A stretch of 64,000 nt of DNA from Betaproteobacteria bacterium (GTDB lineage: Bacteria > Pseudomonadota > Gammaproteobacteria > Burkholderiales > Burkholderiaceae_C): positions 1-64,000 of the forward strand of contig JADIZZ010000012.1 in assembly GCA_016704535.1 (NCBI GenBank), in the 5' to 3' direction. Of the stretch, positions 45,408 through 53,844 are shown in pieces. The number at the start of each line of letters is the position of its first letter. The first letter of the stretch is position 1. Made by a program: the position numbers and the translations under genes. Below the pieces are notes generated by a model. The model ran no database searches. It had not been told where the DNA came from and saw only the letters and a list, made by a program, of their open reading frames with translations.

Positions 45408-47696
45408 ATGAGCCTGCGCTCCCTGGCCGCCGAACTTCTGCCTGCAGCCCTGCACGGGCTGCAGCGCGCGCCACTGGTCCAGGCACAGCCGGCGCCCAGC
45501 AGCGAGGTGTCGTCCTTCGCGGCGCTGCTCGACAAGCTGGCCTACCTGTCGAAGGCCGACGTGAAGATGGTGCGCGAGGCCTACAAGTTCGCCGATGCCG
45601 CGCACCTGGGCCAGTACCGCGCCAGCGGCCAACCCTACATCACCCACCCCATCGCAGTGGCCGGCCTCTGCGCCGACTGGAAGCTCGACGCGCAGGCCAT
45701 CATGGCCGCGCTGATGCACGACACCATCGAGGACCAGGGCATCACAAAGACCGAGCTGATCGAGAAGTTCGGCGCGCCCACGGCCGACCTGGTCGACGGC
45801 CTGACCAAGCTCGACAAGCTGTCTTTCACCACGCGCGAGGAAAGCCAGGCCGAGAGCTTCCGCAAGATGCTGCTGGCGATGGCGCGCGACGTGCGCGTGA
45901 TCCTCATCAAACTGGCCGATCGCCTGCACAACATGCGCACGATGCAGGCGATGGTGGCCGACAAACGGCGCCGCATCGCGCGCGAGACGCTGGACATCTA
46001 CGCCCCCATCGCGCACCGACTGGGCTTGAACCAGACCTACCGCGAACTGCAGGAACTTTGCTTCGAGCTGTTGAACCCGTGGCGCTACGCCGCGCTGTCC
46101 AAGGCCGTGCAGCGTGCGCGCGGCCACCGCCGCGACATCGTCGAACGTGTGCAGCAGGAGGTGCAACGCGCCTTCGGCCAACAGAAGATCAAGGTGCAGG
46201 TGAGCGGGCGTGAGAAAACGATCTCGTCCATCTACCAGAAGATGCGCGAGAAGCACGCGGGCTTCGCGCAGGTCAGCGACATCTTCGGCTTCCGCATCGT
46301 CGTGCCCACGCTCACCGACTGCTACATCGCCTTGGGCGTGCTGCACCAGCTCTACAAGCCGGTGCCGGGGCGCTTCAAGGACTACATCGCCATCCCCAAG
46401 GCCAACGGCTACCAGAGCCTGCACACCACGCTGGTCAGCCCGCTGGGCACGGCGGTGGAGTTCCAGGTGCGCACCGAGGCCATGCATGCGGTGGCCGAGA
46501 AGGGCATCGCCGCGCACTGGATCTACAAGACCAGCGACAAGAAGGGAGCGGCGGTCGACGCGCAGCGGCTGTCGTCGATGTGGCTGCAGAGCCTGCTCGA
46601 CATCCAGAACGAGACGCGCGACGCAGCCGAGTTCCTGGAGCACGTGAAGATCGACCTGCACCCCGACGCGGTCTACGTCTTTACGCCGCGCAGCAAGATC
46701 CTGGCGCTGCCGCGCGGAGCCACGCCGGTGGACTTCGCCTACGCCATCCACAGCGACGTCGGCCAGCACACGGTGGCGGCCAAGGTCAACGGTGAGCCGG
46801 TGGCGCTGCGCACCGAACTGAAGAGCGGCGACGTGGTCGAGATCATCACCGCGCCCGGCGCGCGCCCCAACCCCGCCTGGCTGAGCATGGTGCGCACGGG
46901 TCGCGCGCGCAGCAAGATCAGGCACCACCTGAAGAACATGGAAAGCGAGGAGTCACGCGCCCTGGGCGAGAAGCTGCTGGCACAGTCGCTGCGTGCAGAA
47001 GGGCTGCAGCCGCCCTCGGCCGACCCCACCGACACCACCGCAGCCGCGCTGTGGCAGCAGCTCACGCGCTGGAGCGGCAACCGCAACCGGGGCGAACTGC
47101 TGATCGACCTCGGCCAGGGTCGCAAGATCGCCACCATCGTGGCCAAGCGGCTGGCGCAGATGATGCTGGAAAAGGGCATCAGGCCCGATGCTGTGACGCT
47201 GACGCTGGGCCGCTACGGCCAGGACGACAGCACACCCACGCAGGGCGAGGTGCTGGTGGACGGCGGCGAGGGCGCATCGATCCAGTTCGCCAGCTGCTGC
47301 AGGCCCATCCCGGGCGACCAGATCGTCGGCTACCTGGGCCGCGGCGAAGGCCTGCTGGTGCACACCGCCGACTGCCCCACCGGCAAGCGGCTCTTCGAGC
47401 GCGACAGCGAACGCTGGATGCGCGTCGACTGGGCCGAGCAGCTGACACGCACCTTCGAGACCCACATCCACGTGCTGGTGAAGAACGGCATGGGCGTGCT
47501 GGCGCAGGTGGCTCTGGCCGTCAGCAGCGCCGAGGCCGACATCACGCACCTGGACATGGACGCCGAGGCCGCCGAAGAGAGCACCGAGTTGCGCCTGCTG
47601 ATCAGCGTACGCGACCGCGTGCACCTGGCCGACGTGCTGCGTACGTTGCGGCGCTCTCCCGTCGTCTTGCGCGTCTCGCGCAGCAGGATCAGCTGA
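45408..47696 (+). CDS. spoT: Bifunctional (p)ppGpp synthetase/hydrolase
   Basis: 762-residue RelA/SpoT-family enzyme for the stringent response. The HD hydrolase domain (about 60-210) shows HPIAVAGLCADW, MHDTIEDQG (HD motif) and LADRLHNMRTM. The synthetase domain (about 260-370) has VSGREKTISSIYQKM, FGFRIVVPT and KDYIAIPKANGYQSLHTTL. TGS (VYVFTPRSKILALPRGATP) and ACT (THIHVLVKNGMGVLAQVAL) regulatory domains follow. Because both the HD motif and the synthetase residues are kept, it should make and degrade (p)ppGpp. Convergent with greB, with a 6-base gap. Confidence 0.96.
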   Translation: MSLRSLAAELLPAALHGLQRAPLVQAQPAPSSEVSSFAALLDKLAYLSKADVKMVREAYKFADAAHLGQYRASGQPYITHPIAVAGLCADWKLDAQAIMAALMHDTIEDQGITKTELIEKFGAPTADLVDGLTKLDKLSFTTREESQAESFRKMLLAMARDVRVILIKLADRLHNMRTMQAMVADKRRRIARETLDIYAPIAHRLGLNQTYRELQELCFELLNPWRYAALSKAVQRARGHRRDIVERVQQEVQRAFGQQKIKVQVSGREKTISSIYQKMREKHAGFAQVSDIFGFRIVVPTLTDCYIALGVLHQLYKPVPGRFKDYIAIPKANGYQSLHTTLVSPLGTAVEFQVRTEAMHAVAEKGIAAHWIYKTSDKKGAAVDAQRLSSMWLQSLLDIQNETRDAAEFLEHVKIDLHPDAVYVFTPRSKILALPRGATPVDFAYAIHSDVGQHTVAAKVNGEPVALRTELKSGDVVEIITAPGARPNPAWLSMVRTGRARSKIRHHLKNMESEESRALGEKLLAQSLRAEGLQPPSADPTDTTAAALWQQLTRWSGNRNRGELLIDLGQGRKIATIVAKRLAQMMLEKGIRPDAVTLTLGRYGQDDSTPTQGEVLVDGGEGASIQFASCCRPIPGDQIVGYLGRGEGLLVHTADCPTGKRLFERDSERWMRVDWAEQLTRTFETHIHVLVKNGMGVLAQVALAVSSAEADITHLDMDAEAAEESTELRLLISVRDRVHLADVLRTLRRSPVVLRVSRSRIS

Positions 47697-47702
47697 CCGG
47701 CG

Positions 47703-48272
47703 TCAGCGCCCTGGCTCGGGCTCGGGATAGCTGACGGCCACGACCTCGATCTTCTCGACACCGCCTGGCGTCACCAGAGACACCTCGTCGCCTTCACGCG
47801 ACTTCAGCAGCGCCCGCGCGATAGGCGATATCCAGCTCACCTCGCCCTGCAGGCTGTCGGCCTCGTCGATGCCTTTGATGGTCACCGTGCGTTCGTCCCC
47901 GGATGCGGTGGCGTAGGTGACAGTCGCGCCGAAGAAGACTTGGGTCCGCCCGTGGTGCGCCGAAGGGTCTGCCACCTCGGCGATGTCCAGCCGCTTGGTC
48001 AGGAAGCGGATGCGGCGGTCGATCTCGCGCAGGCGCTTCTTGCCGTAGAGGTAGTCGCCGTTTTCGCTGCGGTCGCCGTTCTTCGCCGCCCACGAGACGA
48101 CCTCGACGATCTTCGGACGCTCGACGTCCAGCAGCGTCATCAACTCCTCGCGCAGGCGGAGGTACCCCTGGGGCGTGAGGTAGTTGCGCGTACCGGCCGG
48201 CAGCGGCGGCAGCCCCGGGGTCTCGTCGTCCTCGTCAAGACCCTCGGCTTCCTTCACGAAGGCCTTGTTCAG
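47703..48272 (-). CDS. greB: Transcription elongation factor GreB, probable CTG start
   Basis: 189 residues. Rescues backtracked RNA polymerase by stimulating transcript cleavage. The N-terminal coiled coil is clear (RNYLTPQGYLRLREELMTLL, KNGDRSENGDYLYGKKRL with the acidic tip), as is the C-terminal FKBP-like domain (RTQVFFGATVTYA, SWISPIARALLKSREGDEV). The conserved N-terminus LNKAFVKE begins at a CTG (48272-48270) where relatives have ATG, preceded by GAGGTG. No in-frame ATG or GTG fits better; GTG at codon 6 would remove the conserved start. The CTG overlaps the stop of a 29-codon upstream frame (48358-48269). Confidence 0.85.
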   Translation of the reverse strand: MNKAFVKEAEGLDEDDETPGLPPLPAGTRNYLTPQGYLRLREELMTLLDVERPKIVEVVSWAAKNGDRSENGDYLYGKKRLREIDRRIRFLTKRLDIAEVADPSAHHGRTQVFFGATVTYATASGDERTVTIKGIDEADSLQGEVSWISPIARALLKSREGDEVSLVTPGGVEKIEVVAVSYPEPEPGR

Positions 48273-48611
48273 GGCAGCACCTCGACGCGGGCGAGTTCGG
48301 CGCCGCACTCGTCCTCGCAGGGCTGGCCGGGCGAGCACAAGGGGGCGTCGGGGGTCATGACCGTTGAGGGCTGTGGGGGCACGGAAACCGGATTGTCTCC
48401 CGCCTTCACCCAGCACGGCGGTGATGCCGTTCTTGCGGGCTTCTTCTGATGGGTCACTCGGTGGCACGCCGCCTCTGAGGATGATGGAGAACCACGAGCA
48501 TCCATCCTGTCAGGCCAGGCACGCGCGCTGGCAGCTTGCGGGTCGCGAGCCGCAAGCGGCTCCTGCCCCTCAGAATGCGCGGACTGCCACGCCAATCGTC
48601 CAGCCCGCAAC
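48273..48611. other. Region between greB and the hydrolase gene, with a small possible ORF
   Basis: 339 bases between divergent genes. The minus strand contains a 29-codon frame (ATG 48358 to TGA 48269) that is Cys-rich (LCSPGQPCEDECGAEL) and overlaps the greB CTG by four bases. It has no good ribosome binding site. Nothing else recognised. Confidence 0.45.
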
Positions 48612-49532
48612 ATGCCCTTGCCCACCCTGCCCGGCATCGACGTCTTCCAGCGTGGCTGGCTGTCTTCGAACAACGTGCTGCTGCACGGCGAAGGCGCCGG
48701 TGCCGTATTGGTGGATGCCGGCCACGTGCTACACGCCGAACAGACGGTGGCGCTGGTGCGGCGCGCGCTGCATGGCGAGACGCTCGCCGGCATCGTCAAC
48801 ACGCATCTGCACTCCGACCACTGCGGCGGCAACGCGACGCTGCAGCGCGCCTTCGGCTGCACGCTGACCATCCCGCCCGGACAGTGGGCCTCGGTGCAGG
48901 CCTGGGACGCCGTGGCTCTAAGCTACGAGCCTACGGGCCAGCGCTGCGAACGTTTCACCGCCGACGCCGCGCTGCACCCAGGCGACGTGTTGCGCGTCGG
49001 CCGCCACGAATGGCAGGCACTGGCCGCACCGGGGCACGACCCGCACTCGTTGGTTTTGTTCAATGCCGAGCACGGCGTCGTCATCACTGCCGACGCGCTG
49101 TGGGAACGCGGCTTCGGCGTCGTCTTTCCCGAGCTCGAAGGCGAGGGGGCCTTCGACGAGGTGGCGCAGGCGCTGGACCTCATCGAATCGCTAGATGCAC
49201 GCTGGGCGATCCCTGGCCACGGTGCACCCTTCGTCGACATCCCCGGCGCGCTGAAGCAGGCCCGGCAGCGCCTGGCCGCCTTTCGCGCCGACCCCGTGCG
49301 CCATGCCCGTTATGCCGTCAAGGCGCTGGTGGCTTACCACATGATGGAAGAGCAGCAGCAGACGCTGCCGGCGCTTCTGCAGTGGTTCGGCGGGGTCAGC
49401 CTCTACCCGCTGATCTGGGAACGCATCGGCCGACCCGAAGGCACGCTGCAGGCCTATGCCGAGGCGGTGGTGAAGGAACTCGCCGACGCCGGCGTGCTGG
49501 CGCTGCGCGACGGCGTGGTGGTCAAGAACTGA
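48612..49532 (+). CDS. Metallo-beta-lactamase-fold hydrolase
   Basis: 306 residues. The zinc motif is IVNTHLHSDHCGGNATL (HxHxDH). Further ligands lie in AAPGHDPHSLVL and ITADALWERGFG, with a later histidine in WAIPGHGAPFVD. The C-terminal about 80 residues form a helical extension (YAVKALVAYHMMEEQQQTLP) typical of the glyoxalase II-like or lactonase-like subgroup. No signal peptide. Substrate not predictable from sequence. Confidence 0.88.
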   Translation: MPLPTLPGIDVFQRGWLSSNNVLLHGEGAGAVLVDAGHVLHAEQTVALVRRALHGETLAGIVNTHLHSDHCGGNATLQRAFGCTLTIPPGQWASVQAWDAVALSYEPTGQRCERFTADAALHPGDVLRVGRHEWQALAAPGHDPHSLVLFNAEHGVVITADALWERGFGVVFPELEGEGAFDEVAQALDLIESLDARWAIPGHGAPFVDIPGALKQARQRLAAFRADPVRHARYAVKALVAYHMMEEQQQTLPALLQWFGGVSLYPLIWERIGRPEGTLQAYAEAVVKELADAGVLALRDGVVVKN

Positions 49533-49535
49533 GAC

Positions 49536-49625
49536 CGGCCAAGCAAGGCCTTGCGCGGATCCGGCTTCGCCGGGCCGCAGCAAGAGCCCCCTCGGGGGGT
49601 AGCGAACGGAGTGAGCTTGGGGCTC
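49536..49625. repeat. Dispersed intergenic repeat, copy D
   Basis: Contains the core GATCCGGCTTCGCCGGGCCG and then GAGCCCCCTCGGGGGGTAGC and AGCTTGGGGCTCC, as in copy A but in the opposite orientation. Lies between convergent genes. Confidence 0.75.
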
Positions 49626-49629
49626 CACT

Positions 49630-51003
49630 TCAGGTGCCGAAGCGCTCGTCGACCTTGCGCGCGCGGTACTCGAAGATGCGCTCGACATCGGCCGTCACCT
49701 TCGAGCCGCCGGCCAGCTGCCCCAGCCAGCCCGCAGGCAGCTTGTAGCGCACGGTGTCGCGCATCAGCGTGCCGCCGGCCAGCGGCAGGAAATCGTGCGT
49801 GTGGTGCCACAGCGCATAGGGCCCGCGTGCCTGCAGGTCGACGAAGCGGCGCGACGGCTCCCAGGTCTCGATGCGGGTCTGCCAGCGCAGCGGCACGCCG
49901 TTGAGTTTCAGTCGGTAGTCGATCAGCGTGCCGGCGCCGATCTCGGGCGTCGACTGCCGCAATACCTCGAAGCCCAGGAAGGGCGGCGTGATGGCTTCCA
50001 GGTTGCGCGCGTCGCCGAAGAAGGGCCAGACGACCTCGGCCGCGTGCGGCATCCACTGTTCCCACACCCGCTGGTGCACGCCGTCGCGCAGCGGCGTCAG
50101 CAGGTCGTCCAGCGCATGCTCGACGGTCTCGAAATCGAACACGAAGCCCGACGCCTGCGTGGCCGTCGGCAGCAGCCGCGTGCTGGCCAGCACGACGGCG
50201 GCGCGCTCGCCATACAGCGTGTGCAGCGCGGCGCGCGGCACCGGCAGGTTCTCGCGCACACCCAGGGCGCCGCACAGCGCGGAGGTGAACTGGCGGTTCG
50301 TCGCCGGCTGCGGCGCCACGCCTTCGAGCATGCCCGACCCGGCCCGGTCCAGTGCGTGCAGGAAGAGGCGCGCGATGTCATCGAGGTGGATCCATGGCAG
50401 CCATTGCGCACCGTCGCCCAGCCGGCCTGCCGCCGACAGGCGGAACAGCGGCAGCATCTCTGCCAGCGCACCGCCGTCGCGCGCCAGCACCACGCCCGTG
50501 CGCACGACCGGCAGGCGCAGGTCGGGCCGCGCTTCGGCCAGCGGCCGCAACTCGGCTTCCCAGGCGCGCACGACGTCGGTCAGATAGCCCGAGCCCGGTG
50601 CGCTGCGCGCGTCGAGCAGTTCGTCGCCTCGGTCGCCGTGGAAACCGCTGGCCGACCCGTGCACGAAGGTCTGCACGGCGCCGCCATGGGCCAGCACCGC
50701 CCGCACCAGCCGCCGCGTGCCGAGCACCCGCGTGTCGCGGATCAGCGCCTTCTTGCGCGCGCTCCAGCGCGTGTCGGCCACGGGCTCGCCGGCCAGGTGG
50801 ACCACGGCGTCCACACCCTGCAACGCAGCGGCGGGCACCTCGCGGGCGTGGTCCCAGGCGTGGCAGGTGGCCGGAAACGGCAGCCGGCGCCGCGCTGATG
50901 CCGTGTCGCGCACCAGGCAGACCAGCGTGTCGCCGCGCGCCGCCAGGGCCTTGCCGATCTCGCGGCCGATGAGGCCGGTGGCGCCGGTGAGCAGGATGTG
51001 CAT
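49630..51003 (-). CDS. TIGR01777 SDR-family protein fused to an SRPBCC domain
   Basis: 457 residues from ATG 51003. The N-terminal Rossmann domain (1-300) begins MHILLTGATGLIGREIGKAL and has VVHLAGEPVADTRWSARKK, typical of the YfcH/TIGR01777 epimerase-like family, with the WLPWIHLDDIARLF segment. From about 310 a START/SRPBCC lipid-binding-like domain follows (FFGDARNLEAITPPFLGFEVL, WHHTHDFLPLAGGTLMRDTV). The fusion is known in proteobacteria; its substrate is unknown. Convergent with the hydrolase gene across a dispersed repeat. Confidence 0.9.
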   Translation of the reverse strand: MHILLTGATGLIGREIGKALAARGDTLVCLVRDTASARRRLPFPATCHAWDHAREVPAAALQGVDAVVHLAGEPVADTRWSARKKALIRDTRVLGTRRLVRAVLAHGGAVQTFVHGSASGFHGDRGDELLDARSAPGSGYLTDVVRAWEAELRPLAEARPDLRLPVVRTGVVLARDGGALAEMLPLFRLSAAGRLGDGAQWLPWIHLDDIARLFLHALDRAGSGMLEGVAPQPATNRQFTSALCGALGVRENLPVPRAALHTLYGERAAVVLASTRLLPTATQASGFVFDFETVEHALDDLLTPLRDGVHQRVWEQWMPHAAEVVWPFFGDARNLEAITPPFLGFEVLRQSTPEIGAGTLIDYRLKLNGVPLRWQTRIETWEPSRRFVDLQARGPYALWHHTHDFLPLAGGTLMRDTVRYKLPAGWLGQLAGGSKVTADVERIFEYRARKVDERFGT

Positions 51004-51275
51004 GCGCAAGGGGCTCCAGGTCAGGGAAGAAGCCCCGATGCTGAACGAAGCCGCCCGAAGCTGCCGGGCAGCCACGTGAAGACCGCAAGGCGGCTTCGGC
51101 GGCCAGCCTGCTTCGCCCTCGGCGCCGGCTCGTCAAGCCAATCCGCCGTTTCGTCGCACCACGCATGCAACGCCGGCGTCGCGGCATCAGCATCGCCGTC
51201 CTCGACGCTGCCCGCGGCCACCCCGGCGGGCGCGGCCACCGGCGCTGCCGGCCCCGACACCAGCGAGGCAAGCCC

Positions 51276-52265
51276 ATGCTGACCATCGACCTCCCCCTGC
51301 CCACCATCGACCTGCTGCAGCGGCCGCAAGGCCCCGGTCGCCCCGTACGCGGCCGTGCGCTGCGCCACGCCGACCTGGCCGAGGCGCAGACGCTGCTGCC
51401 CGCCTGGCTGGCGCTGGACGGCGACGTGCGTGCCGCGCTGCCGGTGCTTTGGACTCGTCTGCTGGGCCAGCCCGGCTTCAGCGCCGAGGTCATCGAAGAC
51501 CTCTCGCTGCCCCCCGGCCAACGCCTGGTGGGCCTGGGCATGACGGTGGCACTGGACACCGCCTGGCAGGCGCGCCTGCGCGCGTCGCCACCGCCTCACG
51601 CCGGCGCGTGCTGGTACCGCGACTTCATCGACGGCCGCACCGCGCCGCTGGACGACCGTGCCCTGGGCCGCGCCAACGCCGCAGGCCAGGTGGGCATGCT
51701 GGTGCTGCACTACGCGCAGCGCGCCATCGACCCCAGCCGCCACGAGGTGCAGCAGGTGATGCTGGTGGCCATGCAGCTCTTCCGCCAGGCGCACGGCGGG
51801 CTGCAGCTGCGCGACGTGTGGCAGGAAGCGCTGGCCGAGGGCGGCGACTACCTGCAGGGCATGGGCTTCCGCCGCCGCACCGCGCGCGGCCCGGGCCAGC
51901 CCGACCTCTTCGGCCTGAGCCGCGACGAGGCGGCGCGCATCTTTCCCGGCCAGCCGGTGCGCGATGTCTTCCACTTCGTGCCGCCGGTGCTGGGCTTCAG
52001 CGGTGCCGAACGGCGCGCGCTGCGCCTGGCGGTGACCGAGCTCACCGACGACGAGATCGCCGACGAGATCGGCATCAGCGGCCACACGCTGAAGAAGCTG
52101 TGGCGCTCGGTCTGCGAACGGGCGGCCGACCGGCTGCCCGAGGTCTTCACCGGCGCGGCCGCCGCCGATGCCGATGCGGCCCCGGGCACACGCGGCCCCG
52201 AGAAGCGCCGCCACCTGCTGCACTACCTGCGCCAGCACCCGGAGGAACTGCGCCCCTGGGCCTGA
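51276..52265 (+). CDS. LuxR-type HTH protein
   Basis: 329 residues. The C-terminal HTH (about 255-310) shows LTDDEIADEIGISGHTLKKLW, a LuxR-like recognition helix. The N-terminal 240 residues are a helical region with no family I recognise (VLWTRLLGQPGFSAEVIEDL, LRDVWQEALAEGGDYLQGMG). No receiver or autoinducer domain is evident. Located upstream of the hemerythrin-like gene on the same strand with a 111-base gap. Confidence 0.72.
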   Translation: MLTIDLPLPTIDLLQRPQGPGRPVRGRALRHADLAEAQTLLPAWLALDGDVRAALPVLWTRLLGQPGFSAEVIEDLSLPPGQRLVGLGMTVALDTAWQARLRASPPPHAGACWYRDFIDGRTAPLDDRALGRANAAGQVGMLVLHYAQRAIDPSRHEVQQVMLVAMQLFRQAHGGLQLRDVWQEALAEGGDYLQGMGFRRRTARGPGQPDLFGLSRDEAARIFPGQPVRDVFHFVPPVLGFSGAERRALRLAVTELTDDEIADEIGISGHTLKKLWRSVCERAADRLPEVFTGAAAADADAAPGTRGPEKRRHLLHYLRQHPEELRPWA

Positions 52266-52376
52266 GCGCTCGGTAGGCACCCCCTCTTTTTGGTCACGGT
52301 CCTTTTAGCGGTCTGGGCGCAGCGGGCAGCGCCTCGAAAAATGGCGTCCACACACCCACCCGCCAAGGAGCCGACC

Positions 52377-53117
52377 ATGCTGATGACCGAGACCCCAACC
52401 CTCTACGAGACCACCACCGCCGTGTGCCACGCCGGCCGCCTGCAGCCCTACCGCTTCATCCACAAGGCGCTGCGCATGCTGATGTTCCGCACGCTGCAGC
52501 AGGCGGCCACGCTGGACGCCGCCGACGCCACCGCCCGCGCCGCGCTGGTGGCCGCCGTCGACGAACTGCTCGAGGTCTGCAGCGAGCATCTCGGGCACGA
52601 GAACACGTTTTTCCACGCCGCATTGCGTGAACGCGCGCCGCGTGCCGTGCTGGCCTTCGACGACGACCACCAGGGCCACGAACTGAGCATCGGTGCGCTG
52701 CGCACGCAGCTGGGTCGCGTGGCCGCGGGCGGCACCGCGGTACGCGGCGAGGCCTACGCGCTCTACCTGGCGCTGACGCGCTTCATCGGCGAGAACCTGG
52801 AACACATGGCCGACGAGGAAACGCGCCTGACGCACACCTTCTGGCAACACTTCAGCGACGCCGAGATCGAGGCCATCGAACAGCGGCTGCTCGCCACCTT
52901 CAGCCCCGAGAAGAGCGCCTACTACGCGCGCTGGATGGCGCGCGGCCTGGACGACGTGGAACTGGCGACCCTGGCCGCCGGTGCGCGCGAGGGCATGCCG
53001 CCCGCAGCCTTCGGTGGCGTGCTGGAACTGCTGATGGCCGAGCTGCCGCCGCTGCGCCGGGCCCGCCTGGCCCGCGCGATGGGCCTGCCGCCGGTGCCCG
53101 GCCTGGTGACGGCCTGA
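52377..53117 (+). CDS. Hemerythrin-like metal-binding protein
   Basis: 246 residues from ATG 52377, preceded by AAGGAG at ideal spacing. A four-helix hemerythrin HHE-type domain is suggested by RFIHKALRMLMFR, SEHLGHENTFFHAAL, FDDDHQGHELSIGAL and NLEHMADEETRLTHTF, which carry a set of His and Glu residues suited to a diiron site. Such proteins sense or handle oxygen, NO or iron. The C-terminal about 80 residues are a separate helical tail (YYARWMARGLDDVELATLAA). Confidence 0.83.
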   Translation: MLMTETPTLYETTTAVCHAGRLQPYRFIHKALRMLMFRTLQQAATLDAADATARAALVAAVDELLEVCSEHLGHENTFFHAALRERAPRAVLAFDDDHQGHELSIGALRTQLGRVAAGGTAVRGEAYALYLALTRFIGENLEHMADEETRLTHTFWQHFSDAEIEAIEQRLLATFSPEKSAYYARWMARGLDDVELATLAAGAREGMPPAAFGGVLELLMAELPPLRRARLARAMGLPPVPGLVTA

Positions 53118-53136
53118 ACCTGCCGCCCCGCGCCGC

Positions 53137-53403
53137 TCAGACGTGGCGCGCGAAAGGCCCCAGCGTGATGTGCTCGAGCGCGTCGACGGCGCGCTCGAAG
53201 TCGCGCGAGGCGAGCATCGAGTTCGCCAGCAGCCCGGCGTGCACCGCCTGGGCGTGCTGGGAACGCATCACGTCGAAGGGCAGGTGCAGCGATTCGTTGA
53301 CGAGCTGAAGGCCCGGCACGGCCTCGCACAGCGTCTGCGGCGCGGCGTGAGCGCCGGCCCAGGGCCAGCTGTCGTGTCTGGGCAGTGAAAGTGCGAGGTG
53401 CAT
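53137..53403 (-). CDS. Small hypothetical protein
   Basis: 88 residues from ATG 53403. No known family recognised. It has a soluble composition with amphipathic stretches (LPFDVMRSQHAQAVHAGLLA, SRDFERAVDALEHITLG). It follows the DUF3563 gene by 11 bases on the same strand, so the two are probably cotranscribed. Confidence 0.6.
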   Translation of the reverse strand: MHLALSLPRHDSWPWAGAHAAPQTLCEAVPGLQLVNESLHLPFDVMRSQHAQAVHAGLLANSMLASRDFERAVDALEHITLGPFARHV

Positions 53404-53414
53404 GGTGGCTTCCT

Positions 53415-53597
53415 TCAGCGAGCGTAGAGCCCGAACGTGATGCCCGAGGCCGGGTCGCGGCCGCGGTCGTCGACGGCGCGGATGCGGCGCTCGAGGTCGC
53501 AGAGGTCGCTGGCCTGGGCAAGGTAACACTCGTCACGGTCGCGCTGCGGCCGGAACAGGTCGAGAAAGGACTGAGAGAGGTAGTAGAAAGTGAACAT
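53415..53597 (-). CDS. DUF3563 family protein
   Basis: 60 residues. The family pattern is clear: an N-terminal FTFYYLSQSFLDLF, then PQRDRDECYLAQASDLCDLE and RRIRAVDDRG. DUF3563 proteins are small, abundant in Burkholderiales and without assigned function. First gene of a two-gene leftward unit. Confidence 0.82.
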   Translation of the reverse strand: MFTFYYLSQSFLDLFRPQRDRDECYLAQASDLCDLERRIRAVDDRGRDPASGITFGLYAR

Positions 53598-53844
53598 GGT
53601 GCAGGGTCGAACGAAAGGGATGGACTCGCCGAGATCATTGGTCAGGGTTTACCCTAGTATATGGATGTAAACGTCTTTCCGCTTGGCGGCGCTCACTAAT
53701 GACCGAAGGGGCCGCCCGGTGACGCCCGCAGCGGTTCCGTGAACCCGAGCCGGAGTAAGCGGGATGTGTATTTGCTGACCTGGCTCATGCCCTGCCCGGG
53801 TGACCCTCAGGAGAATCCGGGCGATCCCATTCGAGGCTCCCCCC

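Noticed and set aside
44922..46928. 668-codon minus-strand frame antisense to rel/spoT and rpoZ
   Set aside because: Shadow of a conserved plus-strand gene.
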